Shown here: piece by piece, positions 1 to 6,481 of the stretch
How positions within the stretch are numbered: the first letter of the stretch is position 1
Layout of the letters: each line of letters opens with the position of its first letter
Source of the DNA: Pseudomonadota bacterium
Lineage (GTDB): Bacteria; Pseudomonadota; Alphaproteobacteria; Rhizobiales; Rhizobiaceae
DNA length: 9,105 nt
Assembly: GCA_023419995.1 (NCBI GenBank)
Contig: JAEZXF010000279.1
Coordinates: 1 to 9,105, forward strand
Reading direction: 5' to 3'
Notes under the pieces: model-generated
The model's input: the letters and a program-made list of their open reading frames with translations, nothing else
What the model was told of the DNA's origin: nothing
Databases searched by the model: none
Translations under genes and position numbers: made by a program

Positions 1-259
1 CGTCCGGATTGACGAAGAACAGGAACTCGGTCGATGCCGCGCGCGCGCCGGCGTTGCAGCCGCGCCCGAACCCCTCGTTGCGGTCGAGACGGACCAGCGT
101 CGCGCCGTGCGCGGCGGCGATCCCGGCGGAGCCGTCGCCGCTGCCGTTGTCGACCACGACGAGCGCGGCGGTGCCCGCCACCGTCTCAAGCATGGCGGGC
201 AGCACGGCAGCACTGTTGTAGGTGACGGAAATCACCGTGGTTCTCGGGGGCTGGTCCAT
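1..259 (-). CDS. Family 2 glycosyltransferase, N-terminal fragment
   Basis: Only the first 86 codons are present; the gene runs off the left edge. The product opens with the GT-A nucleotide-sugar-binding fold: a first beta strand TVISVTYNS (residues 7-15), the acidic motif VVVDNGSGDGS (34-44), then NEGFGRGCNAG (61-71) and FFVNPD (81-86), the position of the DxD-type metal/nucleotide site. This spacing is typical of GT2 enzymes of the rhamnosyltransferase (WbbL-like) group, which transfer sugars from nucleotide donors to polysaccharide or lipopolysaccharide acceptors on the cytoplasmic side of the membrane. The ATG at 259 is the first start after an in-frame TAG upstream and sits directly before the first strand; the ribosome site is weak. 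The family call is secure. The acceptor and donor cannot be known from a fragment, and nothing links this gene to the sugar operon. Confidence 0.85.
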   Translation of the reverse strand, partial: MDQPPRTTVISVTYNSAAVLPAMLETVAGTAALVVVDNGSGDGSAGIAAAHGATLVRLDRNEGFGRGCNAGARAASTEFLFFVNPD

Positions 260-340
260 CTGCTCGATCCGGCTTTCACTCGGGCGATCGCAAGCTTCAC
301 CGCCAAAGAAATCCTTGCCTGTGCACTATCTTAACACACC

Positions 341-402
341 GCGGACTGTCTAGGGCCTGCCCGACGGGAAAGCCGGCGGCAAGGGGCGGACGGACAGTCC
401 GC
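341..402. repeat. Long-loop inverted repeat, 10-bp arms
   Basis: GCGGACTGTC (341-350) is the exact reverse complement of GACAGTCCGC (393-402). The right arm overlaps the right arm of the 371-407 hairpin, so the two foldings exclude each other. The repeat lies in the 146-bp gap between the repressor gene and the glycosyltransferase gene. Its role is unknown; chance cannot be ruled out in such GC-rich DNA. Confidence 0.4.
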
Positions 403-407
403 CGGCT
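371..407 (-). terminator. Hairpin at the 3' end of the LacI gene, possible terminator
   Basis: AGCCGGCGG (371-379) and CCGCCGGCT (399-407) form a perfect 9-bp stem with a 19-nt loop. Read on the minus strand, the stem begins inside the TAG stop codon of the repressor gene (408-406) and is followed by CTTTCCC, so the U tract is short. It probably separates the repressor from the downstream glycosyltransferase gene, but the long loop and weak U tract make it a poor intrinsic terminator. Confidence 0.45.
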
Positions 408-1431
408 AGGCCTTCGCCGGCGCGGCGGTGCTGGCGCGCACCACCAGCTCGACCGGCAGCACGGCGCTGGCGGGCGCGGCATCGTCCTTGTTGCGGATCA
501 GGTCGAGGAGCATCTGCGCGGCGGTCTCGCCGATCAGCGGCCGGGGCTGGGCGATGGTGGTCAGCGCTGGCACGAGGTGCGCGGCGATCTCGATATCGTC
601 GAAGCCGACGACCGAGACGTCGTCCGGCACGCGGATGCCCCCTCGGGACAGCGCGCCGATGAAGCCGCACGCCATGGCGTCGCTGGCGCAGAACACCGCG
701 GTCGGGCGGTCGGCCATCGCCAGCCAGCGCCGCGCCGCCGCGGCGCCGGAGTCGAGCGAGAAATCGCCTTCGAGGAACCATTCCTCGCGGATTTCCAGCG
801 CGTTCGCCGCGAGCGCGTCGCGCGCGCCGCGGGCGCGGCTCGCCGTCAGCACGTTGCCATGCGGCCCCATCAGATGGCCGATCCGCGAGTGGCCGAGCGA
901 CGCGAGGTGGTCGATCGCCAGCCGCGCGCCGTAGGCGTTGTCGATGGTGACCTGCGGGCGCGCGCCCTCGACGAGCCATTCGCAGGCGAAGACCACCGGC
1001 GGCAGATGCGCCGCCGCGCTTCCGGCAGGCGGCAGCGCCTCGGGCAGCGCGCCGTCGAGGACGATCAGCCCGTCGGCGCGGTTGTTGTGCAGATAGTCGA
1101 GGATGCCCTCGCCGGCATGCGTCTGGTGGGTATCGGCGATCAGCACGTTGTAGCCGGACGGCGCCATCGCCGAGGCGATGCCGGAGAGGATCTGCGAGAA
1201 GAACGGATTGGCGAGATTGGGCACGAGGACGACGATGCCGCCCGCCTGCCGCCGGCGCAGGTTGCGGGCGGCGTGGTTGATGCGATAGCCCGTCGCCTCG
1301 ACCGCCCTCAGCACGATCGCCCGCGTATCGTGCGAGACGAGGCCGGGCGACGACAACGCGCGGCTGACGGTCGCCGTCGACACGCCGGCGGCCTCGGCCA
1401 CGTCCCTGATCTTCGGAAACCTCTTCGTCAT
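406..1431 (-). CDS. LacI-family transcriptional repressor of the sugar operon
   Basis: The product is 341 residues, the normal LacI/GalR length. An N-terminal helix-turn-helix (about residues 8-28; VSTATVSRAL at 17-26 is the family signature) is followed by the hinge helix with NHAARNLRR (52-60), whose leucine normally enters the minor groove at the operator centre. The rest is a periplasmic-binding-protein-like sugar sensor, with GIVVLVPNLANPFFSQI opening its first lobe and a DDVSVVGFDDIEIA motif near the C-terminus. The ATG at 1431 is chosen because the helix-turn-helix then starts 7 residues in and GGGGAAAGCGGAG precedes it. An in-frame ATG at 1467 would add 12 residues but has no ribosome site. 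The gene is divergent from the isomerase operon, with two LacI-type palindromes between them, so it very likely controls that operon and itself. The effector is unknown but is probably the transported sugar or a derivative. Confidence 0.93.
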   Translation of the reverse strand: MTKRFPKIRDVAEAAGVSTATVSRALSSPGLVSHDTRAIVLRAVEATGYRINHAARNLRRRQAGGIVVLVPNLANPFFSQILSGIASAMAPSGYNVLIADTHQTHAGEGILDYLHNNRADGLIVLDGALPEALPPAGSAAAHLPPVVFACEWLVEGARPQVTIDNAYGARLAIDHLASLGHSRIGHLMGPHGNVLTASRARGARDALAANALEIREEWFLEGDFSLDSGAAAARRWLAMADRPTAVFCASDAMACGFIGALSRGGIRVPDDVSVVGFDDIEIAAHLVPALTTIAQPRPLIGETAAQMLLDLIRNKDDAAPASAVLPVELVVRASTAAPAKA

Positions 1432-1507
1432 CTCCGCTTTCCCCAACTCCAGAGGGCGGCTTCCCATAGCAACAATGCGCCGGAGACGTATCGGGAAACT
1501 GGCCCCT

Positions 1508-1521
1508 TGTAATCAATTACA
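1508..1521. promoter_or_regulatory. LacI-type operator O1
   Basis: TGTAATCAATTACA is a 14-bp palindrome, perfect except for the central CA. It fits the LacI/GalR pattern TGnAAnCGnTTnCA apart from the central G. It covers the -10 hexamer of the predicted repressor promoter and lies 107 bp upstream of the isomerase start codon. Binding by the neighbouring LacI protein is inferred. Confidence 0.8.
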
Positions 1522-1544
1522 TTCTGTGTTTTCGTGAATTGCAA
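1516..1544 (-). promoter_or_regulatory. Predicted sigma-70 promoter of the LacI gene
   Basis: On the minus strand, TTGCAA (1544-1539, 4 of 6 to the -35 consensus) and TGTAAT (1521-1516, 5 of 6 to the -10 consensus) are separated by exactly 17 bp. Transcription would start near 1508 and give a leader of about 75 nt before the ATG at 1431. The two hexamers are embedded in the two operators, which predicts autorepression. On the plus strand, ATTACA (1516-1521) and TGCAAT (1540-1545) with an 18-bp spacer are the best, but weaker, candidate for the isomerase operon. Confidence 0.6.
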
Positions 1545-1553
1545 TCGATTACA
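1540..1553. promoter_or_regulatory. LacI-type operator O2
   Basis: TGCAATCGATTACA matches the LacI/GalR pattern TGnAAnCGnTTnCA, including the central CG; the arms are palindromic except for one base pair. It covers most of the -35 hexamer of the repressor promoter and lies 75 bp upstream of the isomerase start codon. Its centre is 32 bp from that of O1, about three helical turns, so two repressor dimers would sit on the same face of the DNA. Confidence 0.82.
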
Positions 1554-1617
1554 TCGCTGCAACGCAGCAGTTTTCCGCTGCGAGCGCGAAATCGGTCGAC
1601 GGGCGTGGAGGCGCCGC

Positions 1618-1624
1618 AAGGAGG
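1618..1624 (+). promoter_or_regulatory. Ribosome binding site fixing the isomerase start
   Basis: AAGGAGG is a near-perfect Shine-Dalgarno sequence, 4 nt before the ATG at 1629. It rules out in-frame upstream starts such as the TTG at 1539, which lies beside O2. Confidence 0.85.
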
Positions 1625-1628
1625 ATTC

Positions 1629-2684
1629 ATGAAGACGATCAAGGGCCCTGCGCTCTTCCTAGCACAGTTCGCCGGCGACGAGGCCCCGTTCAATTCCTGG
1701 GATTCGATCACCCGCTGGGCCGCCGACTGCGGCTATGCCGGCGTGCAGGTGCCGAGCTGGGACGGCCGGCTGATCGATCTCGAGAAGGCCGCCGCCTCCC
1801 GCGACTATTGCGACGAGTTCAAGGGCATCGCCCGCGAGAACGGCGTCGAGGTGACGGAGCTCTCCACCCATCTCCAGGGGCAGCTCGTCGCCGTCCACCC
1901 CGCCTATGACGAGGGCTTCGACGGCTTCACCGTGCCGCAGATGCGCGGCGACCCGAAAGCCCGGCAGGCGTGGGCGGTCGACCAGGTCCGGAAGGCGCTG
2001 ACGGCGTCGCGCAACATGGGCCTGACCGCGATGGCGTCGTTTTCCGGCGCGCTGGCATGGCCCTACATGTATCCGTGGCCGCAGCGCCCGGCCGGGCTGA
2101 TCGAGGCCGCCTTCGACGAGCTGGCGCGGCGCTGGCGGCCGATCCTCGACCACGCCGAGGCCTGCGGCGTCGACGTCTGCTACGAGATCCATCCCGGCGA
2201 GGACCTGTTCGACGGCACGACCTACGAGATGTTCCTCGAGCGCGTCGGCAACCACGCCCGCGCCAACATGCTCTACGACCCGTCGCACTACGTCCTGCAG
2301 TGCCTCGACTATCTCGACAACATCGACATCTATGCCGAGCGCATCCGCATGTTCCACGTCAAGGACGCGGAGTTCAACCCGACCGGGCGGCAGGGCGTCT
2401 ATTCCGGCTACCAGCCCTGGGTGAAGCGGGCCGGCCGCTTCCGCTCGCTGGGTGACGGGCAGGTCGATTTCGGCGCGGTGTTCTCGAAGCTGACGGCCAA
2501 CGACTTCGACGGCTGGGCCGTGGTCGAGTGGGAGTGCTGCCTCAAGCACCCGGAGGACGGCGCGCGCGAGGGCGCGGAGTTCGTCCGCAGCCACATCATC
2601 CGCGTCACGGAGAAGGCGTTCGACGACTTCGCCGACGGCGGCACCGACGAGGCCGCCAACCGGCGCATGCTCGGGCTGGAATAG
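1629..2684 (+). CDS. Sugar isomerase/epimerase, TIM barrel (xylose isomerase-like, YcjR/IolE type)
   Basis: The product is 351 residues with no signal peptide or membrane segment, so cytoplasmic. It has the pattern of the xylose isomerase-like TIM-barrel superfamily, with one divalent metal held by Glu, Asp, His and Glu at the ends of late strands. Here these are probably E186 in CYEIHPGE, D217 in YDPSH, H243 in FHVKDAE and E300 in VVEWE (E302 is an alternative). H188 and H220 lie next to the site. Known members include IolE (inosose dehydratase), YcjR (C4 epimerase of 3-keto-glycosides) and the levoglucosan-pathway eliminase. The following Gfo/Idh gene favours a 3-keto-sugar substrate, but epimerase, isomerase, dehydratase and eliminase activities cannot be told apart here. 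This is the first gene of the operon, behind the operator region and a strong ribosome site; the next gene starts 55 nt downstream. Confidence 0.88.
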   Translation: MKTIKGPALFLAQFAGDEAPFNSWDSITRWAADCGYAGVQVPSWDGRLIDLEKAAASRDYCDEFKGIARENGVEVTELSTHLQGQLVAVHPAYDEGFDGFTVPQMRGDPKARQAWAVDQVRKALTASRNMGLTAMASFSGALAWPYMYPWPQRPAGLIEAAFDELARRWRPILDHAEACGVDVCYEIHPGEDLFDGTTYEMFLERVGNHARANMLYDPSHYVLQCLDYLDNIDIYAERIRMFHVKDAEFNPTGRQGVYSGYQPWVKRAGRFRSLGDGQVDFGAVFSKLTANDFDGWAVVEWECCLKHPEDGAREGAEFVRSHIIRVTEKAFDDFADGGTDEAANRRMLGLE

Positions 2685-2739
2685 GCGCGGCCGGCGGGAA
2701 GAAGGCGTTCGGCGGAACCATGCGGAAGGAAACGGACTG

Positions 2740-3924
2740 ATGGCGATCACCGGCACGACCGAATGCGACGCGGGCGAACGCACCGCAGGCCCGATCCGCC
2801 TCGGCATGGTCGGCGGCGGCAAGGACGCCTTCATCGGCGCGGTCCACCGTATCGCCGCCCGTCTCGACGGCGAGTTCCGGCTCGTCGCCGGCGCGCTGTC
2901 CTCGACCCCCGAGCGGGCGCTGGAGTCAGGCCGCGCCCTCGGCCTCGACGAGAAGCGCATCTACGGCTCGTTCCGCGACATGGCCGCGCGCGAGGCGCGG
3001 CTGAAGGACGGCATCGAGGCGGTCGCCATCGTCACGCCGAACCACATGCACTATCCGGCGGCGCGCGAGTTCCTGAAGCGCGGCATCCACGTCATCTGCG
3101 ACAAGCCGCTGACCTCGACGCTGGCCGACGCGCGGAAGCTGGCGGCGCTGGCGAGGGAAAGCGACGCGCTCTTCGTGCTGACCCACAACTACACCGGCTA
3201 TCCGATGATCCGCCAGGCGCGCCAGATGGTCGTCGAGGGCGCGCTGGGCACGATCCGCGTCGTGCAGGCCGAGTATCCGCAGGACTGGCTGACGGAGGCG
3301 GCCGAGGAGACGGGCTCCAAGCAGGCCTCGTGGCGCACCGACCCGGCGCGGTCCGGCGCGGGCGGCTCCATCGGCGACATCGGCACCCATGCCTTCAACC
3401 TGCTGTCCTTCGTCACCGGGCTGAGGACGGAAGAGCTCGCCGCCGACCTGCACCGCTTCGTGGCGGGGCGGCGCGTCGACGACAACGCGCACGTCATGCT
3501 GCGCTTCGAGGGCGGCGCGCGCGGCATGCTGTGGTCGAGCCAGGTGGCGCCGGGCAACGAGAACGGCCTGAAGCTACGCGTCTACGGCGACAAAGGCGGC
3601 CTCGAATGGAGCCAGGAGGAGCCGAACCGGCTGTGGTTCACGCCGTTCGGCGAGCCGAAGCGGCTCATCACCCGCAACGGCGCGGGAGCGAACGCGGCGG
3701 CGGCGCGCGTCAGCCGCATCCCGTCCGGCCATCCCGAAGGCTATCTCGAAGGCTTCGCCAACATCTATGCCGAGGCCGCGCGCGCCATCCGCGCCCGCCG
3801 GGCCGGAGAGCCCCTGCCCGCCGACGTCCTCTACCCGACCGTCGAGGACGGCGTCGAAGGCCTGAAGTTCATCGACGCCTGCGTGCGCTCGTCCGCCAGG
3901 AACGGGAGCTTCGTCACGCTGTGA
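2740..3924 (+). CDS. Gfo/Idh/MocA-family NAD(P)-dependent sugar dehydrogenase
   Basis: The product is 394 residues and cytoplasmic. After an N-terminal extension of about 18 residues comes the Rossmann dinucleotide site GMVGGGKDAF (22-31), then IVTPNHMHYPAA (97-108), the catalytic-lysine motif CDKP (K122, usually EKP in the family) and the C-terminal-domain motif GDIGTH (212-217; D213 and H217 are the expected catalytic or substrate residues). These enzymes oxidise a sugar or polyol hydroxyl, often at C3, or reduce the ketone, using NAD(P). Adjacency to the TIM-barrel enzyme resembles E. coli ycjS/ycjR and the levoglucosan dehydrogenase cluster, so a 3-keto-sugar product is a fair inference. 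GGAAGGA (2724-2730) precedes the ATG. The stop codon overlaps the GTG start of the next gene (GTGA), which implies translational coupling. Cofactor choice and substrate are not visible. Confidence 0.9.
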   Translation: MAITGTTECDAGERTAGPIRLGMVGGGKDAFIGAVHRIAARLDGEFRLVAGALSSTPERALESGRALGLDEKRIYGSFRDMAAREARLKDGIEAVAIVTPNHMHYPAAREFLKRGIHVICDKPLTSTLADARKLAALARESDALFVLTHNYTGYPMIRQARQMVVEGALGTIRVVQAEYPQDWLTEAAEETGSKQASWRTDPARSGAGGSIGDIGTHAFNLLSFVTGLRTEELAADLHRFVAGRRVDDNAHVMLRFEGGARGMLWSSQVAPGNENGLKLRVYGDKGGLEWSQEEPNRLWFTPFGEPKRLITRNGAGANAAAARVSRIPSGHPEGYLEGFANIYAEAARAIRARRAGEPLPADVLYPTVEDGVEGLKFIDACVRSSARNGSFVTL

Positions 3925-5438
3925 ACGACGCGGCCGGCCTCTCCCCCGCAATGCTGGAAGCGCGCAAGGTCTCCCGCTCGTTCGGGGCGGTCGAGGTGCT
4001 GCACGGGGTCGACCTGGCGCTGCGCGCCGGCGAGGTCCACGCGCTGATCGGCGAGAACGGGGCGGGCAAGTCGACGGTGATGAAGATCCTGTCCGGCTAC
4101 CTCGCGCCGAGCAGCGGCGCGCTGCTGCTCGACGGCAAGCCGGTCTCCTTCTCGTCCAGCGAGGAAGCGGAGGATGCCGGGATCATCCTCATCCACCAGG
4201 AATTCAACCTCGCCGAGCAGCTGACGGTCGAGGAGAACATCTTCCTCGGCCGCGAATGGAAGAAGGGCCCGTTCCTGCGCAAGCGCGCCATGCGCGACGA
4301 GGCGGCGCGCCTGCTGGGCGAGCTGGAGACCGGCGTCAGCCCCGACGCGCGGGTGCAGGACATCTCCGTCTCCGACAAGCAGATGGTGGAGATCGCCAAG
4401 GCGCTGTCGCGCAACGCGCGCGTCGTCATCATGGACGAGCCCACCGCCGTGCTGACCAACCGCGAGGCCGCGGTGCTGTTCCGGCAGATCGAACGCCTGA
4501 AGGCGCGCGGCACGGCCATCCTCTACACCTCGCACAAGCTCGACGAGGTGGCGCGGATCGCCGACCGCGTCTCGGTCTTCCGCGACGGCAGCCTCGTCGC
4601 CCACGCCATGGCCGGCGAGATGAACGAGGACGCCATGGCGCAGGCCATGGTCGGGCGCGAGCTGTCCAACCTGTTTCCGCCGAAATCCGCGCCCGCCGGA
4701 GGCGACACCGTGCTGGCGGTGCGCGACCTCTCGGTCGGCGACATCGTCCGCGACGCCTCGTTCGACCTGCGCCGCGGCGAGATCCTCGGCTTCTCCGGCC
4801 TGGTAGGCGCCGGCCGGACCGAGCTGATGGAAGGCCTGATCGGCGTGCGCGAGGCGCGGGGCGCGATCGAGATCGCCGGCAAGCCGGCGTCGATCGGCTC
4901 GGTCAGGGACGCGCGACGCCGCGGCATCGTCTACCTGACCGAGGACCGCAAGGGGCGCGGGCTGCTCCTGACCAAGGGCATGCGCGAGAACCTGACCCTC
5001 CTGGCGCTCGACCGCTTCGGCCGCGTCACCATCGACAAGAAGGCCGAGGAGGCCGCGCTCGACGGCGCCATCGCCGAGTTCGACGTGCGGGCGCCGACAC
5101 GGCAGGTCGTCGTCGGCAACCTGTCCGGCGGCAACCAGCAGAAGCTGCTCCTCGCCAAGACCATGCTGGCGGAACCCGACATCGTCATCATCGACGAGCC
5201 GACGCGCGGCATCGACATCGGCACCAAGCAGCAGATCTACGGCTTCATCCACCGGCTGGCGGCGGCCGGCAAGAGCGTCATCGTCATCTCCTCCGAGATG
5301 GCGGAGATCATCGGCCTGTCGCACCGCGTCGTCGTGATGCGGGCCGGCCGGGTGACCGGCATTCTCGAAGGCCAGGACATCAACGAGGACACCATCGTGC
5401 GCCATGCGATGGGGCTCGAGGGCAAGGTGGCGGCATGA
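3921..5438 (+). CDS. CUT2-family sugar ABC transporter, double-domain ATPase (RbsA/MglA-like)
   Basis: The product is 505 residues, the usual size for a fused two-domain ATPase of the ribose/galactose class. Domain 1 has Walker A GENGAGKST (44-52), Q-loop Q93, Walker B VIMDEP (D172, E173) and switch His H205. Its signature loop reads ISVSDKQMVEIA, a degenerate form common in this half. Domain 2 has the expected degenerate Walker A GLVGAGRTE (293-301, no Lys), a good signature LSGGNQQK (401-408) and Walker B IVIIDEPTRGIDIG (421-434). The switch His is replaced by Ser (ISSEM), as is usual in the family. Domain 1 therefore binds ATP normally and the sites are asymmetric. I chose GTG at 3921, which overlaps the previous stop by 4 bp and has GGGAG upstream; the ATG at 3951 has no ribosome site and would cut close to the first strand. 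The stop overlaps the permease start (ATGA). Confidence 0.95.
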   Translation: MNDAAGLSPAMLEARKVSRSFGAVEVLHGVDLALRAGEVHALIGENGAGKSTVMKILSGYLAPSSGALLLDGKPVSFSSSEEAEDAGIILIHQEFNLAEQLTVEENIFLGREWKKGPFLRKRAMRDEAARLLGELETGVSPDARVQDISVSDKQMVEIAKALSRNARVVIMDEPTAVLTNREAAVLFRQIERLKARGTAILYTSHKLDEVARIADRVSVFRDGSLVAHAMAGEMNEDAMAQAMVGRELSNLFPPKSAPAGGDTVLAVRDLSVGDIVRDASFDLRRGEILGFSGLVGAGRTELMEGLIGVREARGAIEIAGKPASIGSVRDARRRGIVYLTEDRKGRGLLLTKGMRENLTLLALDRFGRVTIDKKAEEAALDGAIAEFDVRAPTRQVVVGNLSGGNQQKLLLAKTMLAEPDIVIIDEPTRGIDIGTKQQIYGFIHRLAAAGKSVIVISSEMAEIIGLSHRVVVMRAGRVTGILEGQDINEDTIVRHAMGLEGKVAA

Positions 5439-6436
5439 CGACACAGGCTACCCCGACGGCCGCACGGCCGGGTTTCAGGATCGACTTCCACGTCTGGGGG
5501 CCGGTGGTCGCGCTCCTGGCGCTGATCGCGCTCGGCGCCTGGCTCAACCCCAATTTCCTGAGCTACGGCAACGTCACCAACGTCCTGGCGCGCTCCGCCT
5601 TCATCGGCATCATCGCCGTCGGCATGACCTTCGTCATCACCGCGGGCGGACTCGACCTCTCCGTCGGCTCGATGGCCGCTTTCATCGCCGGCGTCATGAT
5701 CATCGTGATGAACGCGCTCGTGCCGTCCATGGGGGTCGGCTGGGGCGTCATCCTCGTCGGCATGGTCGTTGCGCTCGCCGCCGGGCTGGTGGCCGGCCTC
5801 GTCAACGGCCTGCTGATCACGCAGGCCCGCATCGAGGCGTTCATCGTCACGCTCGGCACGATGGGCATCTTCCGGTCGCTGATCACCTGGCTCGCGGACG
5901 GCGGCACGCTGTCGCTCAACTCGGCGGTGCGCGAGGTCTACCGCCCGGTCTACTATTCCGGCCTGTTCGGCGTGGCGTGGCCGATCATCGTCTTCGCGAT
6001 CATCGTCGTCATCGGCGAGGTGGTGATGCGCAAGACCGCCTTCGGCCGCCACTGCGCCGCCATCGGCTCGAACGAGCAGGTGGCGCGCTACTCGGCCGTC
6101 CATGTCGAGCGGGTGCGGCTCGCGACCTACGTCCTGCTCGGCGTCCTCGTCGGCGTCGCCACCATCATGTACGTGCCGCGCCTCGGCTCGGCCTCGAGCT
6201 CGACCGGCGTGCTGTGGGAGCTGGAGGCGATCGCCGCCGTCATCATCGGCGGCACCGTGCTCAAGGGCGGCTTCGGCCGCGTCTGGGGCACCGCCGTCGG
6301 CGTCCTCATCCTCAGCCGCATCGGCAACATCCTCAATCTCGCGGACCTTGTCAGCCCGTACCTCAACGGCGCGATCCAGGGCGTGATCATCATTCTCGCC
6401 GTCGTCCTGCAACGGCAGAAGAAAACGGAGCGCTAG
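5435..6436 (+). CDS. CUT2-family sugar ABC transporter, permease (RbsC-like)
   Basis: The product is 333 residues and strongly hydrophobic after a short polar N-terminus, with about 8-10 membrane segments, the first at about 21-37. The segment ITAGGLDLSVGS (68-79) is the hallmark of ribose/xylose/galactose-type permeases (BPD_transp_2 fold). A late GGTVLKGGFGRVWGT stretch is the usual cytoplasmic loop that contacts the ATPase. It would form a homodimer in the inner membrane with the ATPase encoded just upstream. The ATG overlaps the ATPase stop by 4 bp, so translation is probably coupled. A 45-nt gap follows before the binding-protein gene. Confidence 0.95.
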   Translation: MTTQATPTAARPGFRIDFHVWGPVVALLALIALGAWLNPNFLSYGNVTNVLARSAFIGIIAVGMTFVITAGGLDLSVGSMAAFIAGVMIIVMNALVPSMGVGWGVILVGMVVALAAGLVAGLVNGLLITQARIEAFIVTLGTMGIFRSLITWLADGGTLSLNSAVREVYRPVYYSGLFGVAWPIIVFAIIVVIGEVVMRKTAFGRHCAAIGSNEQVARYSAVHVERVRLATYVLLGVLVGVATIMYVPRLGSASSSTGVLWELEAIAAVIIGGTVLKGGFGRVWGTAVGVLILSRIGNILNLADLVSPYLNGAIQGVIIILAVVLQRQKKTER

Positions 6437-6481
6437 AAGGCTCGTCGCTTCGTCGCAGCCACCTAACCAGGGAGGAAGACC

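Noticed and set aside
1432..1467. Longer LacI start at the ATG at 1467
   Set aside because: It adds 12 residues not expected before a LacI helix-turn-helix and has no ribosome site.
1539..1628. Extending the isomerase to a TTG at 1539
   Set aside because: The extension would cross operator O2 and the leader, while the ATG at 1629 has a near-perfect ribosome site and fits the family's usual start.
2720..2740. Six-codon leader peptide (MRKETD) whose TGA overlaps the dehydrogenase ATG
   Set aside because: It has no convincing ribosome site of its own and contains the dehydrogenase's Shine-Dalgarno sequence, so it is most likely chance.
2763..5438. An 891-codon open frame containing the ATPase
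   Set aside because: The part before 3921 is the +2 frame of the dehydrogenase gene, Arg/Pro-rich and without domains; only the part from 3921 is the ATPase.
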